Shown here: positions 24,524 to 33,398 of the stretch, in pieces
How positions within the stretch are numbered: position 1 is the stretch's first letter
Layout of the letters: every line of letters begins with the position of its first letter
From: CAZTDU01 sp964617355
GTDB taxonomy: Bacteria; Pseudomonadota; Gammaproteobacteria; Burkholderiales; SG8-39
Direction of reading: 5' to 3'
NCBI GenBank assembly: GCA_964617355.1
Contig: CAZTXP010000078.1
Location: forward strand, 31,331 to 95,330
Length of the DNA stretch: 64,000 nucleotides
The notes under the pieces: model-generated
What the model was told of the DNA's origin: nothing
Databases searched by the model: none
Seen by the model: only the letters and a program-made list of their open reading frames with translations
Made by a program: the position numbers and the translations under genes

Positions 24524-26290
24524 ATGTCCCGGGAACAGGTGGTCGCCGAGGCCTCGGCGCAGAACGTGCGCGCGAACGTCGAGCGCATCGTGCGGGAGAT
24601 CCCGCACCGCGCCGCGGGCGCGCCGAACGGCAAGCGCATGGCCGAGTACAGCCGCGACGCGATGCGCGCGCTCGGGCTCGAGGCGACGATGCACGAGCTG
24701 CCCGCGGTGGTCAGCTTCCCGGAGCACGCCGAGTTGCGCATCGTGTCGCCGAGCGAGATCGCCATCGAGGCCAACACGCTCGGCCACAGCCTCGAGACCA
24801 TGCCCGAGGGCATGAGCGGCGAACTGGTCTACGTCGGCGCCGGCGCCGAGAAGGACTTCAACGGCAAGGACGTGCGCGGCAAGATCATCCTGACGGAGCT
24901 TTCGTATTCGCCCGCGCGGCACGAGAAGCAGCGCATCGCCGGCCTGCGCGGCGCGATCGGCGCGGTGATGATGAACTGGGGCGGCCCGGAGAACACGGCG
25001 GTGCCCTTCGGCTCGGTGAAGCCCGTCTGGGGCAACCCGACGCCCGACAACGTGAAGACCGAGATGGCGGTGATGCCCTGCATCGGCATCGCGCGCACCG
25101 CGGGCCTGAAGCTGAAGGCGATGTGCGAGGCAGGGCCGGTGAAGGTGTGGTTCCGCACGCACGTCAGGAACGGCTGGCACCCGGTGCAGATCACGGTCGC
25201 CGAGATGAAGGCGCCGAACGCGCCGGAGCCCGACGACTTCGTCATGGTCGGCGGCCACCAGGACTCGTGGCCCGGCGAGGCGGCCACCGACAACGCGGCG
25301 GGCAACTCGATCATGATCGAGCTTGCACGCCTCTTCCGGCCGCACGCATCGAAACTTCGCCGCGGGCTGCTCTTCGGTTTCTGGACCGCGCACGAGACCG
25401 GAACGATGGCGGGCTCGGCGTGGTTCGCCGACCGCCACTGGGACCAGCTGCGCGACCACGCCTGCGCCTACCTGCAGATCGACCAGCCCTCGTGCGCCGG
25501 CACGACGCTCTGGCACACGACCTCGAACGTGGAGCTGAAGGATTTCCACCAGCGCGTCGAACGATCGCTCCTTCCCGGCCGCGAGATCACGTGGAAGCGC
25601 GTCGCGAAGAGCGGCGACGCCTCGTTCATCGGCATCGGCATCCCGATGTTCCAGGGCGAAGGTGCGTTCACGGAAGCCGAGCTGAAGGCCACCGCGCTCG
25701 CCACGCGCGGCTGGTGGCATCACTCGATCGAGTGCACGATCGACAAGCTCGACTGGACCTACATGCAGGACCATGTGCGCGTGTATGCGGCCTACCTGTG
25801 GGAACTGTGCACCGCGCCCGTGCTGCCGTTCACCTACGCGCCAGTCGCGGCGCAAATCCTGAAGCGCCTCGCCGAACTCGAGAAGGACGGCGCGGCCGTC
25901 GGCCTCGAGGGCGTGGCCGCGCGCGCGCGTCGGTTCGAGGAAGCGGCGAAGAAATTCGATGCCGCGAGCGCAGCGGCACGTGCCGCGTTCGACGCGGGCA
26001 AGGGCGACGAGGCGGCAGCCAGGTCCCTCAATCGCGCGATGAAGCGCCTGTCCCGCCAGCTCGTGCCCCTGATGAGTTCCGCGATCGGCAAGTACGGCCA
26101 CGACCCGTACGGCTACACGCCGCAGGGCACGATGATCCCGGCGCTCTACGACATCAGCCGCGTGGCGAAGCTGCCGCAGGGCGAGGAGCGCTGGATGCTC
26201 GAGACGAAGGCGGTGCGCGATCGCAATCGCGTGGCCGATGCGCTGGTCGAGTCGGTGGCCATCGTCGAGGACGCGCTCGGGGCCGGCTGA
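24524..26290 (+). CDS. M28 family metallopeptidase with PA domain
   Basis: A 588-residue cytosolic aminopeptidase-type protein with no signal peptide. A PA domain is inserted near residues 95-220. The M28 zinc site shows His245 and bridging Asp256 (GGHQDSWPGEAATDNAAG), Glu291 in AHETGTMAGS, Asp320 in QIDQP and a histidine in WWHHSIE. In characterised members the residue before the zinc-ligand Glu is the catalytic base Glu; here it is His290, as in some uncharacterised bacterial relatives. A helical C-terminal domain (450-588) follows. It is coupled by one base to the HNH gene and sits after a Bug receptor. Confidence 0.85.
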   Translation: MSREQVVAEASAQNVRANVERIVREIPHRAAGAPNGKRMAEYSRDAMRALGLEATMHELPAVVSFPEHAELRIVSPSEIAIEANTLGHSLETMPEGMSGELVYVGAGAEKDFNGKDVRGKIILTELSYSPARHEKQRIAGLRGAIGAVMMNWGGPENTAVPFGSVKPVWGNPTPDNVKTEMAVMPCIGIARTAGLKLKAMCEAGPVKVWFRTHVRNGWHPVQITVAEMKAPNAPEPDDFVMVGGHQDSWPGEAATDNAAGNSIMIELARLFRPHASKLRRGLLFGFWTAHETGTMAGSAWFADRHWDQLRDHACAYLQIDQPSCAGTTLWHTTSNVELKDFHQRVERSLLPGREITWKRVAKSGDASFIGIGIPMFQGEGAFTEAELKATALATRGWWHHSIECTIDKLDWTYMQDHVRVYAAYLWELCTAPVLPFTYAPVAAQILKRLAELEKDGAAVGLEGVAARARRFEEAAKKFDAASAAARAAFDAGKGDEAAARSLNRAMKRLSRQLVPLMSSAIGKYGHDPYGYTPQGTMIPALYDISRVAKLPQGEERWMLETKAVRDRNRVADALVESVAIVEDALGAG

Positions 26291-26604
26291 TGTCCTCCGA
26301 CGCGGGCTACCGCGAGCGGGCGCTCAGGATCCTGCCGTGGATCTGCGCCCGCTGCGCCCGCGAGTTCCCGGCCTCGCGGCTGCGCGAGCTGACGGTGCAT
26401 CACCGCGACGGCAACCACGACCACAATCCCGCCGACGGCTCGAACTGGGAGCTGCTCTGCATCTACTGCCACGAGAACGAGCATGCGCGCATCGAGGATG
26501 CGAGGGCGGGCGGCGATGCGCACGGCCGGCAGGAGACGGAGGACGCGACGCACCGGCCATTCGCCGGGCTCGCCGACTTGCTGAAGCGCCCCAAGGGCCG
26601 CTAG
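26290..26604 (+). CDS. yajD: YajD family HNH nuclease
   Basis: A 104-residue protein with the zinc-stabilised HNH fold. ICARCAREF gives the first cysteine pair, VHHRDGNHDHNP is the catalytic HH...N segment, and LLCIYCHENEHAR gives the second cysteine pair and last histidine. Length and motifs match E. coli YajD, a conserved protein of unproved nuclease function. Its ATG overlaps the peptidase stop by one base. Its stop lies in a CTAG that also ends the opposing CoA-transferase gene. Confidence 0.85.
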   Translation: MSSDAGYRERALRILPWICARCAREFPASRLRELTVHHRDGNHDHNPADGSNWELLCIYCHENEHARIEDARAGGDAHGRQETEDATHRPFAGLADLLKRPKGR

Positions 26605-27836
26605 ATCACCTTCTGCGCTGCGAGGCGCGCGCGCTCTTCCGCTGACAGCCCCAGCCACTCGCCGTAGACCTCGTCGTTGTCCTGCCCGAGCGCGCCGGCC
26701 GCGTGGCGCACGACGCCCGGCTCGGAGACGAAGCGTGGCACCACGTTCTGCATGCGCACCGTGCCGAAGTCGCGGTCGGGCACCTGCGTGATCGCATCGC
26801 GCGCCTGCATCTGCGGGTCGGCGAACATCTGCTCCACCGAGTAGATCGGCGCAAGCGTGCCCTCTGCGCGCGTGAAGGCCTCGACCACCTCGGCTTGCGT
26901 GTGCGCGGCGCACCAGGCGGAGAAGATGCCGTTCAGTTCGGCCGCGTGCTGGACGCGGTGCGCGTTGTCGCGAAAGCGCGGATCGTCGATCAGGTCCGGC
27001 CGGCCGATCGCGCGGCAGTTGTTGGCGTAGACCGCGTTCGTGCTGCCGGCGAGCGACACCCACTTGCCGTCCTGCGTGCGGAACACCGCCGCGGGCGCGG
27101 AGTACTGGTTGGCGTTGCCGCTGCGCTCGTGCACCAGCCCGAGCTGGTCGTACTGGATCGGGATCATCTCAAGGAGGCGCAGCGTCGCCTCGGTGAGCGA
27201 CAGGTCGATTTCCTCGCCGGGTGCATCGGGGTCGCGGGCGCGCTTCCACAGCGCGGCGAGCACGCCGACTGCGCCGAACATGCCGCCGATCGCGTCGCCC
27301 ATGGGGTAGCCGTTGTGCATCGGCTCGCCGCCGGGCTCCCCGGTGATGTAGGTGAGGCCCGCCATAGCCTCGAAGACGCGCGCGAATCCCGGGCGGTCGC
27401 GGTAGGGGCCGTTCTGGCCGAATCCGGTGGCGCGCAGGATCACCAGCCTCGGCTGGATCGCCCACAGCACCTCCTTCGACAGCCCCCAGCGATCGAGCGT
27501 GCCGGGGCGGAAATTCTCGATCAGCACGTCGAAGCGCGGCAGGAGGCGCTTCATGAGCGCGAGGCCCTCGGGCTTGCGCAGGTCGAGCGTGATGAATTTC
27601 TTGCCGCGGTTGGTGACCTTGAACCACAGCGCCTTGCCGTCCTTCTGCGGCGGGAAGCCGCGCGCGCCGTCGCCCGCGCCCGGCATCTCGACCTTCAGCA
27701 CGTCGGCGCCGTAGTCCGCGAGCAGCGTGGCCGCGAACGGCGCGGCGACTATGGTGGCGATGTCGAGGACGCGAAGGCCGCGCAGCGGGCCGCTCGCCGG
27801 TCGGCTCGCGCGGGTACTGTCGTGGGGATCGGTCAT
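26601..27836 (-). CDS. CaiB/BaiF-family (class III) CoA transferase
   Basis: A 411-residue enzyme that moves CoA between carboxylic acids. The N-terminal LRVLDIATIVAAPFAATLLADYGADVLKVE and the NFRPGTL motif are class III hallmarks. The catalytic aspartate is expected in GYPMGDAIGG. A C-terminal small domain contains TQAEVVEAF and an APIYSVEQMFADPQ segment. The gene lies ten bases downstream of a crotonase gene on the same strand, so the pair probably activates and hydrates an unsaturated acid. Substrate unknown. Confidence 0.9.
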   Translation of the reverse strand: MTDPHDSTRASRPASGPLRGLRVLDIATIVAAPFAATLLADYGADVLKVEMPGAGDGARGFPPQKDGKALWFKVTNRGKKFITLDLRKPEGLALMKRLLPRFDVLIENFRPGTLDRWGLSKEVLWAIQPRLVILRATGFGQNGPYRDRPGFARVFEAMAGLTYITGEPGGEPMHNGYPMGDAIGGMFGAVGVLAALWKRARDPDAPGEEIDLSLTEATLRLLEMIPIQYDQLGLVHERSGNANQYSAPAAVFRTQDGKWVSLAGSTNAVYANNCRAIGRPDLIDDPRFRDNAHRVQHAAELNGIFSAWCAAHTQAEVVEAFTRAEGTLAPIYSVEQMFADPQMQARDAITQVPDRDFGTVRMQNVVPRFVSEPGVVRHAAGALGQDNDEVYGEWLGLSAEERARLAAQKVI

Positions 27837-27846
27837 CGGGATCGCG

Positions 27847-28629
27847 TCAGGACTTGGGCTTGCGCTTCGCGGCGAAGCGCTCGCGCGCCGCGATCGCCTC
27901 GTCGCTGTGGGCGGCGAGCGCGAGCTGGTCGCGCGCCATGAAGGAGGCGAGGCGGTTGAGCGCGTTGGTGGTCACGTTGATCGCTTCCTTGCTCATCTTC
28001 ACCGCCGAGTCGGGCAGGTCGGCCACGCGGCGCGCGAGCGCCAGTGCTTCTTCGTACGCCGCTCCGTTCTCGGTGACGTAGTCGGCGAGGCCGGCATCCA
28101 CCGCCGCGGGCCCGGGGAACTTGTCGCAAAGGATCACCGCGCGCCGCGCCACCGCCGGTCCGGCGAGGCGGATCACGCGCGGCACCGCGCCCCACGAGAG
28201 CGGCAGCCCGATCGCGACCTCCGGCAACTGCAGCCACGCATCGCGCCCCATGACGCGGAAGTCGAGGCTCAGCGCCAGCGCCGTGCCGCCGCCGATGCAA
28301 TGGCCCTCGATCGCGCAGATGGTGACCGCCGGGATGTCCTCCCACGCCTGGCACATTCGCTCGCCGATCTGCGGCAGCGAGCGCCGCGCCTCGAGGCCGG
28401 CGCCGTCGAGCTCCCACCGACGCCGGTCCTTGAGGTCGGCGCCCGCGGTGAAGTTCGGGCCGCTCGCCGCGAGGATCACCGCGCGCACGCCCGGCTCGTC
28501 CTGCAGGCGGCGGGCAATGTCGGTCAGCTCGCGCATCAGCTCGATCGAGAACACGTTGCGAACCTCGGGACGGTGGATGCGGATCGTCCAGATGCCGCTG
28601 TCGTTGCTGCTCTGCAGGATGTCGCTCAT
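27847..28629 (-). CDS. Enoyl-CoA hydratase/isomerase family protein (crotonase)
   Basis: A 260-residue crotonase-fold enzyme with oxyanion segments PNFTAGADLKD and CIGGGTALALSLDF. Position one of the catalytic acids is Thr (GGGTALA) rather than Glu, while the second Glu is kept in LQLPEVAIGLP. This suggests an isomerase, hydrolase or decarboxylase variant rather than a classical hydratase. A TAGTGT box seven bases before the ATG with no ribosome-binding site suggests a leaderless first cistron. The CoA-transferase gene follows in the same transcript. Confidence 0.87.
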   Translation of the reverse strand: MSDILQSSNDSGIWTIRIHRPEVRNVFSIELMRELTDIARRLQDEPGVRAVILAASGPNFTAGADLKDRRRWELDGAGLEARRSLPQIGERMCQAWEDIPAVTICAIEGHCIGGGTALALSLDFRVMGRDAWLQLPEVAIGLPLSWGAVPRVIRLAGPAVARRAVILCDKFPGPAAVDAGLADYVTENGAAYEEALALARRVADLPDSAVKMSKEAINVTTNALNRLASFMARDQLALAAHSDEAIAARERFAAKRKPKS

Positions 28630-28742
28630 GGCACGAACACTACCGGGCGCGGCATGCGCCGCACAGGGATAAATTGAAACGCCTCCGTGATCACGCGCAG
28701 CGCGTGCTAGCCTGACCTCGTCCATTGCGTGGGGAGGCGACG

Positions 28743-29717
28743 ATGCGGCGATCGGGTGGTGTTGCGCAGTTTGTCCTGCTGGCGGTATTGGGCGTCGCGG
28801 CAATCACCGCAGGGGCGCAGCCGTATCCGTCGAAGGCGGTGCGGTTCATGGTCGGCTATCCGCCCGGCGGCGGCACGGACCTCACCGCGCGCATCGTCGC
28901 GGAGCGGCTGTCGCCCGCGCTGGGCCAGCCGGTGGTGGTGGAGAACCGTCCCGGCGCCGGCAGCAATATCGCCGGCGAGCTCGTGGCGCGCGCGGCGCCG
29001 GACGGCTACACGGTCTTCGTCTCGGCCGGCGCCATGGCGACCAACCCGAGCCTCTACGCGAACATGCCGTTCGATCCGATGAAGGACTTCGCGCCGGTGA
29101 TCGGGCTGACGCTGCTGCCCAACGTCATCGTGGTGAATGCATCGGTGCCGGCGCGCACGCTGCGCGAACTGATCGACTACGCCAAGGCGAACCCGGACAA
29201 GGCTTCGTGCGCGTCCTCGAGCACCGGCAGCACCGGGCATCTCTCCTGCGAGTACTTCAACCTGCAGGCCGGCACGAAGATCCTCCACGTGCCGTTCAAG
29301 GGCAGTTCGGGCGCGGTCGCCGGCGTGCTCGGCGGGCAGGTGCCGATCCTCTTCGACCAGATTCCGGCGCCGCTGCCGCACATCCGCGCCGGCAAGATGC
29401 GCGCGCTCGCGCTCACCGGGCCGAAGCGCAACGCCAACCTGCCGGACGTGCCGACGAGCGACGAGGCCGGGCTGCCGGGTTTCCACACCAATACATGGGT
29501 GTCGGTGTTCGCGCCTCGCGCGACGCCGGCGGCGATCGTCGCGCGCCTGAATACGGAGATCGATCGCATCCTGCAATCGCCGGACGTGCAGGAGAAGTTC
29601 AACGGCATGGGCATGGAGGCGATCGGCGGTCCGCCGGAGCGCCTCGCGCAGATGCTTGCGGCGGACACCGCGAAGTGGGCGCAGGTGATCAAGGCGGCGG
29701 GCATCACGCCGCAGTAG
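28743..29717 (+). CDS. Bug/TctC-family periplasmic solute-binding protein (3 of 8)
   Basis: A 324-residue receptor. The signal peptide ends AITAGAQ (about residue 25). The mature start is PYPSKAVRFMVGYPPGGGTD. Family segments NRPGAGSNIAGE, APDGYTVF and ILHVPFKGSSGAVAGVLGG are intact. A GGGGAGG ribosome-binding site lies just before the ATG at 28743. It is transcribed alone, divergent from the crotonase/CoA-transferase pair, which makes import of that pair's substrate a reasonable guess. Confidence 0.92.
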   Translation: MRRSGGVAQFVLLAVLGVAAITAGAQPYPSKAVRFMVGYPPGGGTDLTARIVAERLSPALGQPVVVENRPGAGSNIAGELVARAAPDGYTVFVSAGAMATNPSLYANMPFDPMKDFAPVIGLTLLPNVIVVNASVPARTLRELIDYAKANPDKASCASSSTGSTGHLSCEYFNLQAGTKILHVPFKGSSGAVAGVLGGQVPILFDQIPAPLPHIRAGKMRALALTGPKRNANLPDVPTSDEAGLPGFHTNTWVSVFAPRATPAAIVARLNTEIDRILQSPDVQEKFNGMGMEAIGGPPERLAQMLAADTAKWAQVIKAAGITPQ

Positions 29718-29745
29718 CCGCGCCGCGAGTGCGTCCTGGAGCAGG

Positions 29746-31230
29746 CTAGAAGACGCGTCCCATCGGCTTCAGCCGCACGCCACGCCGCAGCTTCGTGAAC
29801 GGGTAGTCGGTGGGGTCGGCGAGGTAGTAGCCCGGCGCGAGCACCACGATCACGGTGCTCGCGATCGGCTCGAACTCGGCGCGGTAGTGGCAGGTGCTCT
29901 TCAAGGCGAGGATCTTCTGTTCCCTGGGTTCCACGCCGAGGTGGCGGAAGGGCGCCTGGTCGTAGGCCTGCATGCGCTTCGAAGTGACCGCGACGCGTAC
30001 ACCGCCGATTTCCAGCAGCGCCATCGGGCCGAGGTCCGCGTCGCGGTTGCCCGCGACGGCGCCGTCGGTGCGGAACTTGCCGCTGCCGAGCTTCGCGACC
30101 TTGAAGCTCGCCTCGAACGGCGTCACGCCTTCCGGTCCCGAGCGGCCGCCGAGCGCGAGGCGGATCGTCGCGCCTTCGCCCGCGGCGTGCGCGGCCTTCG
30201 CGGCCTCGGCGTCGCAGAGGTAGCCCATCACCGCGCCCTGCGCGTTCGCCGCGACGAGCGCCTTCAGCAATCCGGTGGCATCGGACGTGCCGCCGCAGCC
30301 GGGGTTGTCCTGCGTGTCGGCGATCACGACGGGCTTCATCGCTGTCTTGGCGACCGCGATGGCCCGCGCGACGCCTTCCTCGGGCGAGACCATCTCCTCG
30401 GCGAAGCTCGCTTCCGAGCGCTCGATCTCGGCGAGCATTGCATCGGCCGCGCGATCGGCCGCGGCCTGCGTCCACGCGTGCGCCACCACCGACGGGCCGC
30501 ACCAGTGCAGGTCCGAGGGCGGGAAGCCGGCGAGGTAGGACAGGTTCAGCACTTCGCCGTCGGCGACGCGGCTCATGTCGACGACGCGCTTCGACGGATC
30601 GACCAGCGTGCACTGGCCGTTCAGCGGGATCAGGAACGGCGCCTTGCGCAGCGCGCGTCCGGCGGGGCGCCCGCGCGCGAGGAGTTCCGCCATCGCATTC
30701 GCCGCGAACTGCCCGGTCTCCACGCGATCCACGTGCGGATAGGTGCGGTACGCGATCACCGCGTCCGAATGCTCGACCATCTGCGGCGTGACGTTCGAGT
30801 GGTAGTCGAGGCTCACCGCCACCGGCGTCTTGTCGCCGACCGCCGCGCGCACGCGCCGCAGCAGCTCGCCTTCGCCGTCCTCGAAGTCCTCGGTGACCAT
30901 CGCACCGTGCAGGTCCAGGTAGACCGCGTCCACCGGCATCGCCTCCGACAATCGACCAACGAGGCTCGCGGCGATGCGCTCGAAGGCGTCGCGCGTCACC
31001 AGCGCGCCCGCGCCGCCGCTCGTCCACAGGAGCGGCACGAGGTCATGCGCGCCCATGTCCTTCATGAAGCCGGATAGCGCAAAGGTCGTGCCCGACAGCC
31101 ACTTAACGACATCCGCCCCGTAGCAAAGCGGCGGCCGGTCGCGGTGCGACGCGAAGTACGCGAAATCCGTGCGCCCCGCGGCGAAGCAGTTGGTCTCGTG
31201 GTGGAAGCCGCCGATCGCGATGCGTGCCAT
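29746..31230 (-). CDS. M81 family metallopeptidase, MlrC-like
   Basis: A 494-residue protein of the microcystinase C family (DUF1485 plus MlrC C-terminal domain). It starts ARIAIGGFHHETNCFA; HHETN carries the first zinc ligands and is the family signature. YLDLHGAMVTEDFEDGEGE and VSLDYHSNVT give further metal and catalytic residues, and DTQDNPGCGG is also conserved. No signal peptide. In microcystin degraders MlrC hydrolyses the linear tetrapeptide; most homologues, including this one, are not linked to microcystin and probably cleave small peptides or N-acyl amides. Confidence 0.88.
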   Translation of the reverse strand: MARIAIGGFHHETNCFAAGRTDFAYFASHRDRPPLCYGADVVKWLSGTTFALSGFMKDMGAHDLVPLLWTSGGAGALVTRDAFERIAASLVGRLSEAMPVDAVYLDLHGAMVTEDFEDGEGELLRRVRAAVGDKTPVAVSLDYHSNVTPQMVEHSDAVIAYRTYPHVDRVETGQFAANAMAELLARGRPAGRALRKAPFLIPLNGQCTLVDPSKRVVDMSRVADGEVLNLSYLAGFPPSDLHWCGPSVVAHAWTQAAADRAADAMLAEIERSEASFAEEMVSPEEGVARAIAVAKTAMKPVVIADTQDNPGCGGTSDATGLLKALVAANAQGAVMGYLCDAEAAKAAHAAGEGATIRLALGGRSGPEGVTPFEASFKVAKLGSGKFRTDGAVAGNRDADLGPMALLEIGGVRVAVTSKRMQAYDQAPFRHLGVEPREQKILALKSTCHYRAEFEPIASTVIVVLAPGYYLADPTDYPFTKLRRGVRLKPMGRVF

Positions 31231-31272
31231 GGGAAGAGTGTGCCGAATCCCGCCGCCGCTCGCGCAGGAATA

Positions 31273-32076
31273 GTGAAAGAATGCCGCTTTCGCGCCGCCC
31301 GTCCCGCCTCCTTGATCGCGCTGAAGCTCCTCCTGATCCCGCTGCTGATGCTGGGCGTGAGCCTTGCCGCGCGCATCTGGGGGCACCGCGTCTCGGGCTG
31401 GCTCACGTCGATGCCGCTGATCGCCGGGCCGATCGTGATCGTGCTGCTGATCGAGCAGGGCCCGGATTTCGTCGGCCGCGTGTCGGTGGCGATGCTGATG
31501 GCGCTGCCTGCGATCGCCGCGCACGTGGTGGCGTTCTCGCGCGCCTCGCAGCGCTTCGGCTGGGTAGCGAGCCTGCTCTCGGGCTGGGGCGCGTTCGTGC
31601 TGGCCGCGTTGCCGCTGTCGCTCTTCGAGGGCAGCCTGTGGCTCGGCCTCGCGATGACCTGGCTCGCGCTCGCGATCGCCTACGCGCTCCTGCCGCGCAC
31701 CGGCGCGCCGCGCGGCCCGGTGGTGGTGCCGCGCGCCGAGATCGTGCTGCGCGTGGTCTCGGCGATCGGGCTGATGTTCGGCATCAGCTACGCGGCGGAC
31801 CACTTCGGCGCGCGCATCTCGGGCATGCTGATGGCATTCCCGATCGGCGGCTCGGTGCTGCCGGCGTTCACGCGCGCGCTGCACGGCGTGGACGCGACGA
31901 CGCTGCTGATGCGCGGCTTCACGCTCGGCATGTTCGCGTTCCCGGTGTTCTTCGTCGGCCTTGCGCTGGCGCTCCCGGCCATGCATCCGGCATTCGCGTT
32001 CGCCATCGGCCTGGTCGCCAGCACGGCGATGCACGCACTGATCGCGCAGGCGTCGCGGCGGGGGTGGGTGCGCTAG
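31273..32076 (+). CDS. Hypothetical polytopic membrane protein with internal repeat
   Basis: About 267 residues if translation starts at GTG 31273, which follows AGGAA; a TTG at 31312 is an alternative. Eight or nine hydrophobic segments are seen. Two halves share a motif: GHRVSGWLTSMPLIAGPIV in the first and GARISGMLMAFPIGGSVLP in the second, followed in each by an amphipathic stretch. That is the pattern of an inverted or tandem duplicated transporter fold. Homologues appear as uncharacterised membrane proteins. The stop shares a CTAG with the sensor kinase gene. Confidence 0.7.
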   Translation: MKECRFRAARPASLIALKLLLIPLLMLGVSLAARIWGHRVSGWLTSMPLIAGPIVIVLLIEQGPDFVGRVSVAMLMALPAIAAHVVAFSRASQRFGWVASLLSGWGAFVLAALPLSLFEGSLWLGLAMTWLALAIAYALLPRTGAPRGPVVVPRAEIVLRVVSAIGLMFGISYAADHFGARISGMLMAFPIGGSVLPAFTRALHGVDATTLLMRGFTLGMFAFPVFFVGLALALPAMHPAFAFAIGLVASTAMHALIAQASRRGWVR

Positions 32077-32085
32077 AGGGCGCGC
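32068..32085. terminator. Small hairpin with shared CTAG at the loop
   Basis: GTGCGC (32068-32073) pairs with GCGCGC (32080-32085), including one G-T pair, around the loop TAGAGG. The TAG of the membrane protein is in the loop and the opposing kinase stop straddles stem and loop. It is short, so weak evidence for a terminator. Confidence 0.28.
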
Positions 32086-33398
32086 AGCGCGAAGCGTGCG
32101 CGTATGCCGCCGCCGTCGACCGGTTCCAGCGCGAGCGTCGCGCCCTGCACTTCGGCGATCCGCGAGACGATGGACAACCCGAGGCCGCTGCCGGACTCGC
32201 CCGTGCCGAGCACGCGGAAGAAGCGCTGGCCCACGCGGTCGCGCGCCTCGGGCGGGATGCCCGGGCCGTGGTCGGCAATCGTGACCTCGCCGCCGTGCGC
32301 GCGCACTTCGACCACCCCGCCCGCGGGGCTGTAGCGCACGGCATTGTCGAGCAGGTTGCGCAGCGCGATCGCGACGAGGCCGGGATCGACCTCGACGCGG
32401 CCCGGCCCGTCGGCCTCGAAGCCGATCTCGATGCCCTTTGCCAGTGCGGCGGGCGCGAGGTCGGCGACGACCTGCCGAGCCACGGCATGCAGGTCGCAGG
32501 TGGGGCGATCCCCGGTCGCGGCGGGCTGCGACAAGCGCGCCAGCGTCAGCAGCTGCTCGACCAGCCGCGTGGCGCGGTCGCAGCCTTCGATCACGCCCTG
32601 CAGCGCCCGGGTGCGTTCCGCGTCGTCGCCCGATGCCTGCGCGACCTGCGCCTGCGCCCGCAGCGCGGCCAGTGGCGTGCGCAACTCGTGCGCCGCATCG
32701 GCAGTGAAGCGCCGTTCGTTCTCGAGCAGCGCCTCGACGCGCGCCAGCAGCCCGTTCAGCGCCGTGACGAGCGGCAGCGCCTCGCGCGGCACAGTGTCAA
32801 CCGCGAGCGGCCGCAGGTCGCCGCCGCCGCGGCGGCTCGCGTCGTCCGCGAGCGCGGCGAGCGGCCGGAGCGAGCGCGTCACGCTCCACCAGGCGAGGAG
32901 GCCGAGCAGCGGAAGCGCCACCGCGAACGGCAACAGCATCGCGCGCACGACGCCCTCGGCGATCTCGCGGCGGCCGTCGGCGCGCTCGCCCACCTGCACC
33001 AGCACGCGGCGCGACGTGTCCCATGCGCTGTACACGCGCCAGTCGCGCCCGTCGACCGCCGCGCGGGAGAAGCCTTCGTCGCGGGTCGAAAGGCGTGTCG
33101 CCGGCGCGTTCGCGGAGCGCTGCTGCAGGACTTCGCCGCGGTTCCAGACCTGGAAGGCGACCTTGCGCGCGCGCCGGTGGGTGCCCGCGACCTCCGCGGC
33201 CTCGGCGACCGTGCCGCGCGTGGCCTGCGCGAGCACCAGCGAGGCCGCCTGCGCGAGGTGCGCGTCGAGCACCTCGTCCACCTCGTCGCGCGCGTCCAGG
33301 TAGGCGATGGCCGCTGCGCCGAGCCACAGCGCGGCCAGCGAGGCGAGCAGCGCCGCGAGCAGGCGGGCTCGCAGCGAGGGCGCGCGCCGTTCAGCCAC
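32073..33398 (-). CDS. Two-component sensor histidine kinase, QseC-like
   Basis: A 441-residue inner-membrane kinase. Membrane segments lie at about 12-33 and 152-173, flanking a periplasmic sensor of about 120 residues. The HAMP-like linker SVTRSLRPLAALADD leads to the phosphoacceptor FTADAAHELRTPL with His237. ATP-binding boxes are LLDNAVRYSP, DHGPGIP and GSGLGLSIVSRIAE. The gene overlaps the response-regulator gene by eight bases and is last in a cytochrome operon, so it probably senses a redox or envelope signal and controls that operon. Confidence 0.92.
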   Translation of the reverse strand: MAERRAPSLRARLLAALLASLAALWLGAAAIAYLDARDEVDEVLDAHLAQAASLVLAQATRGTVAEAAEVAGTHRRARKVAFQVWNRGEVLQQRSANAPATRLSTRDEGFSRAAVDGRDWRVYSAWDTSRRVLVQVGERADGRREIAEGVVRAMLLPFAVALPLLGLLAWWSVTRSLRPLAALADDASRRGGGDLRPLAVDTVPREALPLVTALNGLLARVEALLENERRFTADAAHELRTPLAALRAQAQVAQASGDDAERTRALQGVIEGCDRATRLVEQLLTLARLSQPAATGDRPTCDLHAVARQVVADLAPAALAKGIEIGFEADGPGRVEVDPGLVAIALRNLLDNAVRYSPAGGVVEVRAHGGEVTIADHGPGIPPEARDRVGQRFFRVLGTGESGSGLGLSIVSRIAEVQGATLALEPVDGGGIRARFALRAL

